Assembly: GCA_965227875.1 (NCBI GenBank)
Contig: OZ245783.1
Span: forward strand, 3,224,001 to 3,288,000
DNA: 64,000 bases
Origin: G965227875 sp965227875
GTDB lineage: Bacteria; Pseudomonadota; Alphaproteobacteria; Rhizobiales; JAJFHC01
Reading direction: 5' to 3'
The notes under the pieces were generated by a model. That model saw only the letters and a list, made by a program, of their open reading frames with translations. It had not been told where the DNA came from and ran no database searches. Position 1 is the stretch's first letter. The number at the start of each line of letters is the position of its first letter. Made by a program: the position numbers and the translations under genes. Shown here in pieces: positions 41,979 to 51,323 of the stretch.

Positions 41979-43481
41979 ATGATCCCCGAATCCGCACGAA
42001 AGAAAACCAGTCCGCGCAGCCGCATGCTGCCGGCGACACTCGCGGCCGTCGGGCTGGCCGCAGCCGTGGGTCTCGGTGCTCCGGCACTCACGTCCACCAG
42101 CGTACCGGCGATCGCCGCCACCCAGTCCCAGCCGTTCAAGTTCACGCCGACGACCCTTGCCGACCTCGCTGACCAGGTTCAGCCCTCGGTTGTCAGCGTC
42201 GTTGTCCGCGGCGGCTCCGACCGCAGCAGGGTGATGGGCAAGACCCCCGGAATTCCGTCCCTTCCGGAAGGCCATCCCTTCCGCGAGTTCTTCGAACGCT
42301 TCGGCCAGATGCCGGACGCGGCCCCGCAGCAGCGGCCCCGTCCGCGGTCCATGGCGCAGGGCTCCGGGTTCTTCATTTCCGAGGACGGCTTTGTCGTGAC
42401 CAACAATCACGTCATCGACGACGCCGAGGAAATCCGGATTGTCACCCATGACGGCAAGAAACATGACGCCACCCTGATCGGGACCGATCCGAAGACGGAT
42501 CTCGCCCTGCTCAAGGTGGATGCAAACGTCAAGTTCAAGGCGGTCAGTTTCGCGGAAACCGGCGCCCGCGTCGGTGATTACGTGGTCGCGGTCGGCAATC
42601 CGTTCGGCCTCGGCGGAACGGTCACGTCCGGCATCGTCTCGGCCCGCGGCCGTGAAATCGGCGCCGGCCCCTATGACGACTTCCTCCAGATCGACGCAGC
42701 GATCAACCGCGGCAATTCCGGCGGTCCGACCTTCAACCTCAACGGTGACGTGGTCGGCGTCAACACGGCGATCTTCTCGCCGTCCGGTGGAAATGTCGGG
42801 ATCGGTTTCGCCATTCCGTCGAACCTGGTGGAACAGGTCGTGGCCGACCTCAAGGATGACGGCAAGGTCACCCGGGGCTGGCTTGGTGTCCAGATCCAGC
42901 CTGTCACGGAAGACATCGCCGAAAGCCTCGGCCTCGACTCCGTGAACGGCGCGATCGTGGCCAAGGTGACCGATGGCTCGCCCGCTGAAAAGGGCGGTCT
43001 GGAAACCGGCGACACGATCCTCGAGGTCAACGGCAAGACGGTCCGGAGCCCCCGTGACCTTGCCCGCAAGGTCGCCAGGCTGAACCCGAAGTCCGACGCG
43101 GAGATCCTTATCCTCCGGGACGGCGAGAAGGTCACGCAGACCGTGCGCATCGGCCGCATGCCGGGATCCGAAAAGGTGGCCACCGTCGCTCCGAAAAAGA
43201 GCGGCGGCACCAAGCTCGCGGAACTCGGCCTGTCCCTGTCCCGGACCGCCGGTGAGGAAGGCGTCGTGATCGCCAATGTCGATCCCGACGGTCCGGCCGG
43301 CGAAAAGGGCCTCAAGGCGGGTGACGAGATCATGCAGGTGGCCGGCAAGGACGTCGGCTCCATCGACGACATCCGCAAACGCATCGCCGACGCGGAAAGC
43401 AAGGGCCGCAAGTCCGTACTCTTCCTGGTGAAGTCCGGCGATGACCAGCGTTTCGTCGCGCTGCCGCTGCGCAACGCCTGA
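41979..43481 (+). CDS. degP: Periplasmic serine protease, DegP/HtrA family
   Basis: A 500-residue DegP/DegQ-type protease and chaperone of the periplasm. Signal sequence ~16-45, protease domain ~55-290 with catalytic H144 (TNNHVID), D174 (TDLALLKV) and S247 (NRGNSGGPT), then two PDZ domains at ~295-385 and ~410-490 (LEVNGKTVRSPRDLARKVA; LKAGDEIMQVAGKDVGSID). AGGAGGAG just before ATG 41979 fixes the start. In rhizobia it normally follows ccmH; here the phn operon precedes it. A GC-rich hairpin follows the stop. Confidence 0.95.
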   Translation: MIPESARKKTSPRSRMLPATLAAVGLAAAVGLGAPALTSTSVPAIAATQSQPFKFTPTTLADLADQVQPSVVSVVVRGGSDRSRVMGKTPGIPSLPEGHPFREFFERFGQMPDAAPQQRPRPRSMAQGSGFFISEDGFVVTNNHVIDDAEEIRIVTHDGKKHDATLIGTDPKTDLALLKVDANVKFKAVSFAETGARVGDYVVAVGNPFGLGGTVTSGIVSARGREIGAGPYDDFLQIDAAINRGNSGGPTFNLNGDVVGVNTAIFSPSGGNVGIGFAIPSNLVEQVVADLKDDGKVTRGWLGVQIQPVTEDIAESLGLDSVNGAIVAKVTDGSPAEKGGLETGDTILEVNGKTVRSPRDLARKVARLNPKSDAEILILRDGEKVTQTVRIGRMPGSEKVATVAPKKSGGTKLAELGLSLSRTAGEEGVVIANVDPDGPAGEKGLKAGDEIMQVAGKDVGSIDDIRKRIADAESKGRKSVLFLVKSGDDQRFVALPLRNA

Positions 43482-43496
43482 GTTGCACACACCCCT

Positions 43497-43526
43497 GCCG
43501 GCTGCCTTTGACGCGGGGCAGCCGGC
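43497..43526 (+). terminator. GC-rich hairpin after degP
   Basis: A perfect ten-base stem, GCCGGCTGCC (43497-43506) with GGCAGCCGGC (43517-43526), 16 bases after the degP stop. There is no T-run, so it may only partly end transcription or protect the 3' end. Confidence 0.5.
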
Positions 43527-43676
43527 GGGCCTGCACCGGCGGTCGGTCAAATGCGGCGATTTCCAGGATCCACACAACCCGGAACCGCCGCACATGAGCC
43601 CCCCCCTGGACCGGCCGGCCGGTGCGGCCCACCGCTAAAAACCGGAATTCTTCCAACGTGGGAGCGTCACCTAAAT

Positions 43677-44405
43677 ATGTATGACACGATTGCGGAAAAC
43701 GCAGAAAAGTCCCATATCGATGCCATGCGAATTCTTCTCATAGAGGATGACCGGGAAGCCGCCGGCTACATCGTCCGCGGACTCAAGGAAAGCGGTCACG
43801 TAGCCGATCACGCGGCCGACGGCACCGAGGGGCTGGCCCTGGCCCGCGAGGGCGTTCACGACGTCCTCATCGTGGACCGCATGCTTCCCGGCGTGGACGG
43901 GCTCAGCATCGTGGAGACCCTGCGTGCCGAGGAGGTGCGCACACCCGTCCTGTTCCTGAGTGCCCTGGGCAAGGTCGACGACCGGGTTCGTGGCCTTCGG
44001 TCCGGCGGCGACGACTACCTCGCGAAACCCTACGCCTTTTCCGAGCTGCTCGCGCGCGTCGAGGGGCTCGGCAGACGGGGGCAGGGCGACGACGCGAAGA
44101 CCCGCTACAAGCTCGCGGACCTCGAGATCGATCTCCTTGCCCGGACGGTCACCCGGGCCGGCAAGCAGATCGCGCTCCAGCCGCGCGAGTTCCGGCTTCT
44201 CGAGTATCTGATGAAACATGCTGGCCAGGTGGTCACGCGAACCATGCTGCTCGAGAACGTGTGGGACTATCATTTCGACCCGCAGACCAACGTGATCGAC
44301 GTGCACATTTCGCGGCTGCGCGCCAAGATCGACAAGGAGTTCGACACCCCGCTGCTTCACACCGTGCGTGGCGCGGGTTACTCCCTGCGCGATGACGGCG
44401 CTTAG
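43677..44405 (+). CDS. OmpR/PhoB-family response regulator, CusR-like
   Basis: A 242-residue regulator: receiver domain with acceptor D67 (VLIVDRMLPGVDG) and FLSALGKVDDRVRGLRSGGD, then a winged-helix domain (LQPREFRLLEYLMKHAG, NVIDVHISRLRAKIDKEF). The receiver core starts at MRILLIEDD, 16 residues in, so ATG 43725 is possible; ATG 43677 is chosen because GGGAG precedes it at ~43660. The order degP, regulator, kinase, glnE is conserved in rhizobia. It probably senses envelope or metal stress and may control degP. Confidence 0.9.
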   Translation: MYDTIAENAEKSHIDAMRILLIEDDREAAGYIVRGLKESGHVADHAADGTEGLALAREGVHDVLIVDRMLPGVDGLSIVETLRAEEVRTPVLFLSALGKVDDRVRGLRSGGDDYLAKPYAFSELLARVEGLGRRGQGDDAKTRYKLADLEIDLLARTVTRAGKQIALQPREFRLLEYLMKHAGQVVTRTMLLENVWDYHFDPQTNVIDVHISRLRAKIDKEFDTPLLHTVRGAGYSLRDDGA

Positions 44406-45795
44406 TTTCAAGCTCCTGCGGACCTCGACCTTCAAGCTGGTCGCGGTCTACCTCCTGCTCTTCGCCATATCGTCCGGGGCGGTGCTGGCCTATATCTACT
44501 GGAACACGGCGGGCCTGCTCGAGCGCCAGACCGACGACACCATTCGCGCAGAAATCACCGGTCTGGCTGAACAGTACGGCCAGGGCGGTCTCAGGCGTCT
44601 TCTGGCCACCATCAACGCCCGGAGCAGGGATGCGGGCGACAGCATCTACCTGCTGGCTGATTTCGTCGGCCGCAAGGTGGGCGGCAACCTGTCCGCACCG
44701 CCCGAGAACCTGCCCGCCGGGGAAGGCTGGGTCGAGTTTCCCTACAGGCCGGCGGGCGGGGAGAGCAAGGACCTGCACGATGCCCGCGCCTATCTCTTCC
44801 GCCTTCCCGGCGGTTTTCTGCTTCTCGTGGGCCGGGACGTCCACGACAGGCGGCTGTTCGCCGGACTGATCCGGCAATCCTTCTACTGGGCGATCGGGCC
44901 CATGCTGGTGCTGGGGCTGGTCGGCGGGTTCCTGATCAGCCGGAACTTCCTCGGCCGGGTCGACGCCATCAGCGAGACCACCCGGACGATCATGCGGGGA
45001 GATCTGAGCGGGCGGATGCGCGTGACGGGGACCGGGGACGAACTCGACCGGCTGGCGACCAGCCTCAACGAGATGCTCGACCAGATCGAGCGGCTGATGA
45101 CGGCCATGCGCGAGGTGACCGACAACGTCGCGCACGACCTCAAGACGCCGCTCACCCGGATGCGGGCCCGTCTCGAAGAGGTCCTGCGTGACGCGGATGC
45201 GCCCGCGGAATCGCAGCGCGAGGCCCTATTGCGGACCATCGGCGAGGCCGACGCGCTCCTCAAGACGTTCGACGCCCTGTTGAGCATCGCCCGCACCGAG
45301 GCCGGCGAGGCGAGAACGACCATGACCGAGGTCGACCTGGGCGCGCTGCTCGAAGACATCTGCGAACTCTACGATCCGATCCTCGAGGATGCCGGCGGCC
45401 GACTTTCGCGCGATCTCCGTTCGGTGCCCTGGGTGCGTGGTGACCGCCAGCTGCTTTCCCAGGCGGTGTCCAACCTCCTCGACAATGCGGTGCGCCACGG
45501 CGCGGATGCGGACGGCGTCGTCACCGTCACTGTTTCGGCAGAACGGGAGGATGATCTTGTCCGGGTGTCGGTCTCCGACCGCGGCCCGGGCATCGCCGAA
45601 GGTGACCGGGCGCGGGCGATGGAACGCTATGTCCGGCTCGACACGAGCCGGTCGTCCCCGGGGAGCGGACTCGGCCTCAGCCTCGTGAGAGGGATCGCCC
45701 GGCTGCATGGCGGGGATCTGGTCCTCGAGGACAGTTCGCCGGGCCTGCGCGCCGTGCTGTCCCTGCCCGTCATGGGGACGGCGACGGAGAAATAA
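44392..45795 (+). CDS. Sensor histidine kinase, partner of the upstream regulator
   Basis: A 467-residue membrane kinase: helix ~14-35, periplasmic sensor region ~36-160, helix ~165-183, HAMP ~185-240, HisKA with H248 in TDNVAHDLKTPLTRM, ATPase domain with NLLDNAVRHG, DRGPGIAEGD and GSGLGLSLVRGIARLHGG. The ATG at 44392 overlaps the regulator stop by 14 bases. Sequence is CusS/heavy-metal-sensor-like, but no metal-binding residues can be asserted. Confidence 0.9.
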   Translation: MTALSFKLLRTSTFKLVAVYLLLFAISSGAVLAYIYWNTAGLLERQTDDTIRAEITGLAEQYGQGGLRRLLATINARSRDAGDSIYLLADFVGRKVGGNLSAPPENLPAGEGWVEFPYRPAGGESKDLHDARAYLFRLPGGFLLLVGRDVHDRRLFAGLIRQSFYWAIGPMLVLGLVGGFLISRNFLGRVDAISETTRTIMRGDLSGRMRVTGTGDELDRLATSLNEMLDQIERLMTAMREVTDNVAHDLKTPLTRMRARLEEVLRDADAPAESQREALLRTIGEADALLKTFDALLSIARTEAGEARTTMTEVDLGALLEDICELYDPILEDAGGRLSRDLRSVPWVRGDRQLLSQAVSNLLDNAVRHGADADGVVTVTVSAEREDDLVRVSVSDRGPGIAEGDRARAMERYVRLDTSRSSPGSGLGLSLVRGIARLHGGDLVLEDSSPGLRAVLSLPVMGTATEK

Positions 45796-45856
45796 TGCGG
45801 GAACGTGTTTTCCCGCTCTGGCATGATGGCGGCCTTCAATCGATCGAAAGGCTGTC

Positions 45857-48778
45857 ATGTCGGAACACTTCTGCGCGCAACTGGACCTGCTTCCCGAACC
45901 GCTCGATCCCGAGACATCGCTGAGACTCAACGACGGCCTGCTCAACGATACCCCCTCGGGGATTCGGCTCAGCGGCCTGGCGGACCGGTTTCCCGCGGTA
46001 AGGCGTCTGATCGACCTCGTCTACGATTCTTCGCCGCATCTGGTGTCTCTCATGGAGCGGGAACCCGATGTGTTCGCCGAAATCCTGGAGAACGGGCCGG
46101 ATGGTGTTTTCGCCGAGGCGGTGCGGATGGCCCGGGATCCCGGACTTGAAGCGACGGAAGACGAGGTCATGTCGGCTCTGCGCCGTGCCAAGGCCCAGGC
46201 GTCGCTGGCGATCGCCGTGGCGGACCTGTCCCGGACCTGGTCGGTCATGGAAGTCACGGACGCATTGACCCGCTTCGCTGACGCCGCCCTCAATGGCGCG
46301 CTGGACTGGCTCTTCGCGAAGGCTGCCCGTGACGGCAAATGGACGCCTGCCGCGGCGGACAGGCCTTCTGCGTCAGGGAGCTACGTGGTGCTCGCCATGG
46401 GCAAGTACGGGGCATACGAGCTCAACTATTCCAGCGATATCGATCTCATCGTTTTCTACGATCCGCAGACCGAGTGCCTCGCCGACGACGTGGAGCCTGC
46501 GAAATTCTTCGTCCGGATCACGCGCGGCATGGCGAAACTGCTGCAGGATCGCACCAGGGACGGTTATGTCTTCCGCGTCGACCTGCGCCTGCGGCCCGAT
46601 CCCAGGGCGACGAACGTGGCCATCGCCATGGAGGCCGCGGCCCAGTACTACGAAAGCCTCGGACAGAACTGGGAGCGTGCGGCCATGATCAAGGCACGCG
46701 CGGCCGCGGGCGACATCGCGGCCGGTGAAGCGTTTCTCAAGCGTCTCGCTCCCTTCGTCTGGCGCAAGTACCTGGACTATGCGGCGATTGCCGACGTGCA
46801 CTCCATGAAACGCCAGATCCATGCCTTCAAGGGCCATGGCGAGATCGCGGTCTACGGCCACAACATCAAGCTCGGGCGCGGCGGAATCCGGGAAATCGAG
46901 TTTTTCGTACAGACACAGCAGCTCATCGCCGGGGGCAGGGCGCCTCACCTTCGCGGACGGGGAACGCTCGATATGCTCGCGACGCTTGCGGAGAACGACT
47001 GGATCGAGCCCGGCGTCGCCGAGGACATGCGTGAGGCCTACCTGTACCTGCGGCACGTGGAACACCGCATCCAGATGCAGGCCGACGAACAGACCCACAG
47101 CCTGCCGGCCGACGTCGAGGCGCTGGAGCGGTTCTCCAGGTTTGCCGGCGAACCGTCGCGGGATGTGTTCGCCGCGCGACTGCTGCAGTATCTCGACACG
47201 GTCCAGAACCACTATGCGGCGCTCTTCGAACATGCGCCGAGCCTTGGCGATCAGCAGGGCAGTCTCGTTTTCACCGGCGGGGATGACGACCCCGATACCA
47301 TCGAGACGCTTTACGGCATGGGTTTCTCCAGTCCGTCGGAAGTGTCGGCGGCCATCCGCGGGTGGCATTTCGGGCGTTATCCGGCAACCCGGAGCGCGCG
47401 CGCGAAGGAAAAGCTGACGGAACTCATGCCGGCGCTCCTGAGAGCGCTGTCGCGCACCTCAGACCCGGACCGGGCCTTTCTTTCCTTCGACCGGTTCGTT
47501 GCCGGCCTGCCCGCCGGGGTGCAGCTCTTTTCGCTCCTGTGGTCCAACCCGAAACTGCTGGAGCTGCTCGCCAACGTGATGGGCACCGCGCCGCGGCTCG
47601 CCGGCATGCTGGGACGCAAGCCCCAGGTGCTCGATGCGGTGCTCGACCCCGACTATTTCGGTCCGCTGCCGGACCGCGCTCAGTTCGACGAACTTGTCGG
47701 AGACCGCATCCGCGGCACCGGAAGCCTCGAAGCCGGTCTGGATCTCGCCCGGCAGTTCGGCAACGAGCAGTATTTCAGGATCGGCGTCCAGGTCCTGACC
47801 GGCACGGCCTCGGCGTCGGAAGCGGGCGCTGCCTACTCAGCGCTTGCCGAAACGATAATTGACGGTCTGCTCGACTGTGTCATCGAGGACATGGCATTGC
47901 GTCACGGCAGGATGCCGGGAGGCAGGGTGGCCATCGTCGCCATGGGCAAGCTCGGCGGACGGGAAATGACTGCCGCGTCCGATCTCGATCTGATGCTCGT
48001 CTACGACCATGACGAGGACGCGCAGCAGTCGGACGGAGACCGGCCGTTGATGGCGGGAACATATTTCGCGCGCCTGACCCAGAGGCTGATCTCGGCACTC
48101 TCCGCGCCGACCGCCGAGGGCAGTCTCTACGAGGTCGACATGCGGCTCCGGCCATCCGGAAACTCGGGGCCGATCGCCACCCGGTTGGCGACCTTCGTCG
48201 ACTACCAGAACTCGTCGGCGTGGACATGGGAAAAGCTGGCGCTGACGCGGGCACGTGCCGTGGCCGGGGACGCGGGCCTGCGCGACAGGATCTCGGATGC
48301 CATACGCGATGCCCTGTGCCGGCCACGCGACCGGACGGCCACGACCGGGGACGTGCGCAGCATGCGCGAGCGCATCGACGGCGAGAAAGGTTCGACCGAT
48401 CCCTGGGAGCTGAAATATGTCAGGGGCGGCCTCGTCGACCTGGAGTTCACCGTGCAGTACCTCCAGATCGTTCATGCCGCGGACCGTCCGGAGATCCTCT
48501 CGACGAACACAGCCGAGGCGATCTCGAACCTCCACGACGCCGGTCTCCTGCACCCGGATCAGCATGACGGACTGGTGCGTTCATGCGCGCTGCTTCACCG
48601 GCTGACGCAGATCCTGAGGCTGTCCATGAGTGGAAAGTTCGAAGCGGCAACGGCGCCCGAAGGGCTTCGGCGCCTTCTCGCGAGGGCCGGCGATGCCCCG
48701 GATTTCAATGTCCTTGAATCGACTTTAAGTGACACTGAAGCCAAGACGAAAAAACTTTATGAACAGATAGTTAATTAA
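45857..48778 (+). CDS. glnE: Glutamine synthetase adenylyltransferase/adenylyl-removing enzyme
   Basis: A 973-residue bifunctional enzyme that adds AMP to and removes it from glutamine synthetase according to nitrogen status signalled by PII. Two nucleotidyltransferase domains are visible: deadenylylation site near residue 195 (NYSSDIDLIVFYDP) and adenylylation site near 710 (TAASDLDLMLVYDHD), each followed by a helical PII-uridylyl-like domain. Length is normal. It lies 61 bases after the kinase gene, as in other rhizobia. The 3' region (48779-48830) is AT-rich. Confidence 0.96.
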   Translation: MSEHFCAQLDLLPEPLDPETSLRLNDGLLNDTPSGIRLSGLADRFPAVRRLIDLVYDSSPHLVSLMEREPDVFAEILENGPDGVFAEAVRMARDPGLEATEDEVMSALRRAKAQASLAIAVADLSRTWSVMEVTDALTRFADAALNGALDWLFAKAARDGKWTPAAADRPSASGSYVVLAMGKYGAYELNYSSDIDLIVFYDPQTECLADDVEPAKFFVRITRGMAKLLQDRTRDGYVFRVDLRLRPDPRATNVAIAMEAAAQYYESLGQNWERAAMIKARAAAGDIAAGEAFLKRLAPFVWRKYLDYAAIADVHSMKRQIHAFKGHGEIAVYGHNIKLGRGGIREIEFFVQTQQLIAGGRAPHLRGRGTLDMLATLAENDWIEPGVAEDMREAYLYLRHVEHRIQMQADEQTHSLPADVEALERFSRFAGEPSRDVFAARLLQYLDTVQNHYAALFEHAPSLGDQQGSLVFTGGDDDPDTIETLYGMGFSSPSEVSAAIRGWHFGRYPATRSARAKEKLTELMPALLRALSRTSDPDRAFLSFDRFVAGLPAGVQLFSLLWSNPKLLELLANVMGTAPRLAGMLGRKPQVLDAVLDPDYFGPLPDRAQFDELVGDRIRGTGSLEAGLDLARQFGNEQYFRIGVQVLTGTASASEAGAAYSALAETIIDGLLDCVIEDMALRHGRMPGGRVAIVAMGKLGGREMTAASDLDLMLVYDHDEDAQQSDGDRPLMAGTYFARLTQRLISALSAPTAEGSLYEVDMRLRPSGNSGPIATRLATFVDYQNSSAWTWEKLALTRARAVAGDAGLRDRISDAIRDALCRPRDRTATTGDVRSMRERIDGEKGSTDPWELKYVRGGLVDLEFTVQYLQIVHAADRPEILSTNTAEAISNLHDAGLLHPDQHDGLVRSCALLHRLTQILRLSMSGKFEAATAPEGLRRLLARAGDAPDFNVLESTLSDTEAKTKKLYEQIVN

Positions 48779-48932
48779 AATTTTTGACAGTTTGATTTTA
48801 AAGTGAAATCTGAAGAAGGGTCGTCCGTCGCATCGTGGAGAAACTTTTTTGCGGCGCCTGCGACGGGCCTCCGGCACGTAGTCCGTATTACCGGTATCGG
48901 CCAATATGAGCCTGTGCGACCGGAGGCGGACT

Positions 48933-49400
48933 ATGAACCTTATTGGTAAATGCGGACTTAACGTGACCACCTGTCTCTTGGCGGGGCTGACCGGTTTCAC
49001 GGTCGTGGCGCAGGCCGCCGAATACAGGGTGGGCGCGCGCTGGTTTCGCGGTGCGGATGCCGACCGCAACCAGCAGGTATCGCGGACGGAGGCGGACGCT
49101 TTCGCCATCCGCAATTTCCTCAGGCTGGATCGCAACAACGACGGCATCGCCACCGTGGAGGAAATCGACCAGCGCCTGATGGAGGGGCTGGCCAGGCAGC
49201 GTGAACGGCTCTTGCGGCGCCTCGACGCAAATCGCGACCGCACCATCAGCAGGGAGGAAATCGTCGCCCGGACCGGTGGCATGTTCACGGCGATCGACGC
49301 GGATGCGAGCGGTGGCATTTCCCGTGACGAAATGCAAACCTACCGTCGCACCAGCCGGGGGGCCAGGCGAACGGACAGGGACAAGGCCGCCCGGCAATAG
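48933..49400 (+). CDS. Secreted EF-hand protein
   Basis: A 155-residue periplasmic protein: signal peptide ~1-30 (CLLAGLTGFTVVAQAAE), then four EF-hand-like loops: DADRNQQVSRTEAD (~42-55), LDRNNDGIATVEEID (~66-80), LDANRDRTISREEI (~97-110) and IDADASGGISRDEM (~120-133). It probably binds Ca2+ or another divalent ion. GGAGG at 48922-48926 fixes the ATG at 48933. The ECF sigma gene starts nine bases after its stop, so it belongs to the sigma/anti-sigma cassette and may be its ion sensor or a target. Confidence 0.85.
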   Translation: MNLIGKCGLNVTTCLLAGLTGFTVVAQAAEYRVGARWFRGADADRNQQVSRTEADAFAIRNFLRLDRNNDGIATVEEIDQRLMEGLARQRERLLRRLDANRDRTISREEIVARTGGMFTAIDADASGGISRDEMQTYRRTSRGARRTDRDKAARQ

Positions 49401-49409
49401 GTTCCGGCT

Positions 49410-50060
49410 ATGGGGTGGGCGCTTGTGAGGCAGGACGATCCAGACGCGGAGGGCGACGCCGATGACATGCGCTCCGCCGCATCTCCAGCGCGGGATCAGG
49501 ATGCCGACGCGTCATTGCTCACGCGGATCGCCGATGGGGACGCCGACGCTTTCGGTGTCCTCGTCGCCCGGCATCACCCGAACGTGTTTGCCCTTTGCCG
49601 GCGCATGCTCGGCGACGACGGGGAGGCGGAGGACAGGACCCAGGAGGTCTTTCTCAAGGTATGGACGAAACCGGAGGCATGGCAGAGCGGTGGGGCGAAG
49701 TTCTCCACATGGCTGTACCGGGTGGCGGCCAACAGCTGCATCGACCGTCTGCGCAAACGCGTGCCGGTTCCCGTCGAAGAGATACCGGACACACCCGACG
49801 ATGCGGCGGGCCCCGACGCGCAGCTGTTTCAGGGGCAGCTGGCCGAGCGGGTGGAGGCCGCCATTTCATCCCTGCCGGAACGCCAGCGACTGGCCCTGGT
49901 CGCCACCTACTACCAGGACCTGTCGAACCGGGAAGCGGCCGAGCTGCTGGGCGTGACCGTCGACGCGCTCGAATCGCTGCTTGCCCGCGCCAGGCGCAAG
50001 CTGAAGGAACTGCTCAGCGACGAATGGCAGGCGCTGATCGACGACGGGGGGCATGAATGA
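49410..50060 (+). CDS. ECF-type RNA polymerase sigma factor
   Basis: A 216-residue sigma-70 family factor of the extracytoplasmic-function type. Region 2 at ~38-105 (HHPNVFALCRRMLGDDGEAE, DRTQEVFLKVW, FSTWLYRVAANSCIDRLRKR), region 4 at ~145-200 (LPERQRLALVATYYQDLSNR, EAAELLGVTVDALESLLARA). The first ~30 residues are acidic and non-conserved. It sits between an EF-hand protein and a putative anti-sigma factor with a Metal_resist-like protein, a CnrYXH-like arrangement. Two mini reading frames bridge to the next gene. Confidence 0.93.
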   Translation: MGWALVRQDDPDAEGDADDMRSAASPARDQDADASLLTRIADGDADAFGVLVARHHPNVFALCRRMLGDDGEAEDRTQEVFLKVWTKPEAWQSGGAKFSTWLYRVAANSCIDRLRKRVPVPVEEIPDTPDDAAGPDAQLFQGQLAERVEAAISSLPERQRLALVATYYQDLSNREAAELLGVTVDALESLLARARRKLKELLSDEWQALIDDGGHE

Positions 50061-50115
50061 CACAATGAAGCATGGTGAAGCTTGAATGACATTAGCTGGA
50101 CAAGGGCCGAACTGA
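50053..50115 (+). other. Two overlapping or abutting mini reading frames between sigma and anti-sigma genes
   Basis: ATG 50053 (inside the sigma gene's end) opens a 10-codon frame, MNDTMKHGEA, stopping at 50085. The next base starts ATG 50086 with a 9-codon frame, MTLAGQGPN, stopping at 50115, and the anti-sigma ATG is at 50117. Both carry the direct repeat TGAATGACA (50054-50062, 50083-50091). They may relay ribosomes for coupled translation or be chance. Confidence 0.35.
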
Positions 50116-50116
50116 C

Positions 50117-50644
50117 ATGACCTCTCGTACGGACAAGGGCCGGGACGGGCATTTGTCGCGTCTGGCCGAAATCGTGGAAGCCTACGGTGCCGACGAAAGC
50201 CGCTGGCCGCCGGAGGAACGGGCGGCGCTGGCCGGCCTGCGCGACGGAGTCGGACCGGCCGGAAAGGCATTGCGCGAGGAAGCCGCGCTCGACCGGCTCC
50301 TGGATGCGGTGCCCGCGCCGGTTCCCCCGAAAGGTTCCGTGGACCGGATCCTGCGTGCCGCAGCCGCGTCGGGACGATCTGCCGGTCCTTCGGCCGACAT
50401 CATACCGATGACGCCCCGGCCCGTTGCGCCGCGCGCGCAAACGACGTTTTCGGGCTTGTGGCCCTCGGCGGCCGGACTGATCGCGGCCTCTCTCATGCTG
50501 GGCCTCGTTGCCGGTGCGTCGCCCTATTCGGACATTGTCTTTCCAGGCTTCTACGATCCCGCCATAAGCGATGACCGGACCGCGGAAGAATATATGGTCG
50601 ACCTGCTGCTGTTTGATCTCGTGGAGGATGAGGACGGGCTATGA
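50117..50644 (+). CDS. Putative anti-sigma factor, single-pass membrane protein
   Basis: A 175-residue protein: a cytoplasmic N-terminal part of ~115 residues with helical EEAALDRLLDAVPAPVPP, one transmembrane helix at ~118-135 (AAGLIAASLMLGLVAGASP) and an acidic tail ending FDLVEDEDGL. Position directly after an ECF sigma gene and the topology suggest an anti-sigma factor. No ZAS HxxxCxxC motif is present, so it is of another class or the call is wrong. AAGGG nine bases before ATG 50117 is the ribosome-binding site; the stop overlaps the next gene (ATGA). Confidence 0.7.
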   Translation: MTSRTDKGRDGHLSRLAEIVEAYGADESRWPPEERAALAGLRDGVGPAGKALREEAALDRLLDAVPAPVPPKGSVDRILRAAAASGRSAGPSADIIPMTPRPVAPRAQTTFSGLWPSAAGLIAASLMLGLVAGASPYSDIVFPGFYDPAISDDRTAEEYMVDLLLFDLVEDEDGL

Positions 50645-51234
50645 GTGACAAGGATGCCGCATCGGGTCCCGCAAGCTCTGGGGCCTTTCCGCACAATGCC
50701 GTCAAGTGGCTCGGGATCGGTCTCGTCCTGTCGCTTGCGATCAACTTCTTCATCGTCGGCGTCATCGCGACCAAGCTCTGGCAGGCCAACACCGGCAAAC
50801 GGCTGGCCCGGCTGCCGAAGATCATCGATGCCCAGGTCGACAGCCGCAAGATGATGCGCAGCGCCGACAAGGAGCGGCGCAAGGAACTGCGCAAGATCGT
50901 CCGGGGCTACCGCGACACCTTCGAGCCCCATGCCGAACGGCTGGACGCGGCGCGCCGCAGGCTCGCCGCCGTCGTCCGCGAGAGCCGGCTCGACCGGTCG
51001 AAGCTCGAGGCCGCCTTCAGGGACGTGCAACTGGCCCGCACCGAAATGCGCGATGTCAGCACAACCATGATCGTCGAGCTCATCTCCGCGATGACGGCCG
51101 ATGAGCGCGAAAAGCTCGCCGAGCAGCTCGAACGCCGGAAGCGCAAGAAGAAATCGGGAACGAAAAAGAAGAAGGAGTCGACGACCGACGCCGGAGGGGT
51201 TGCCATCCGCGCGGCCGGCAGGGACGGCGCCTGA
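50641..51234 (+). CDS. Periplasmic heavy-metal-sensor-like protein (Metal_resist family)
   Basis: A 197-residue membrane-anchored protein: helix at ~22-44 (LGIGLVLSLAINFFIVGVIA), then a helical periplasmic domain at ~65-165 of the Metal_resist/CnrX-Spy type with the paired helices RKELRKIVRGYRDTFEPHA and SKLEAAFRDVQLARTEMRD. The C-terminus is a lysine- and arginine-rich tail. In Cnr systems CnrX senses metal and signals to the anti-sigma factor; here the EF-hand protein may share this role. Last gene of the cassette; 89 bases before the convergent PleC-like kinase. Confidence 0.82.
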   Translation: MSDKDAASGPASSGAFPHNAVKWLGIGLVLSLAINFFIVGVIATKLWQANTGKRLARLPKIIDAQVDSRKMMRSADKERRKELRKIVRGYRDTFEPHAERLDAARRRLAAVVRESRLDRSKLEAAFRDVQLARTEMRDVSTTMIVELISAMTADEREKLAEQLERRKRKKKSGTKKKKESTTDAGGVAIRAAGRDGA

Positions 51235-51323
51235 GTAAGTCGGTCAGGTGTCGAGCCCGGCCAGGGTTCCGGTTTTCGGGGAGTGAGAGGTCTGTAGGGA
51301 AGGCGGATACGTGCGAACCTGGG

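Noticed and set aside
48784..48812. TTGACA at 48784 as a promoter for the EF-hand/ECF cassette
   Set aside because: No acceptable -10 element at 16-18 bases; a chance match in AT-rich DNA after glnE is more likely.
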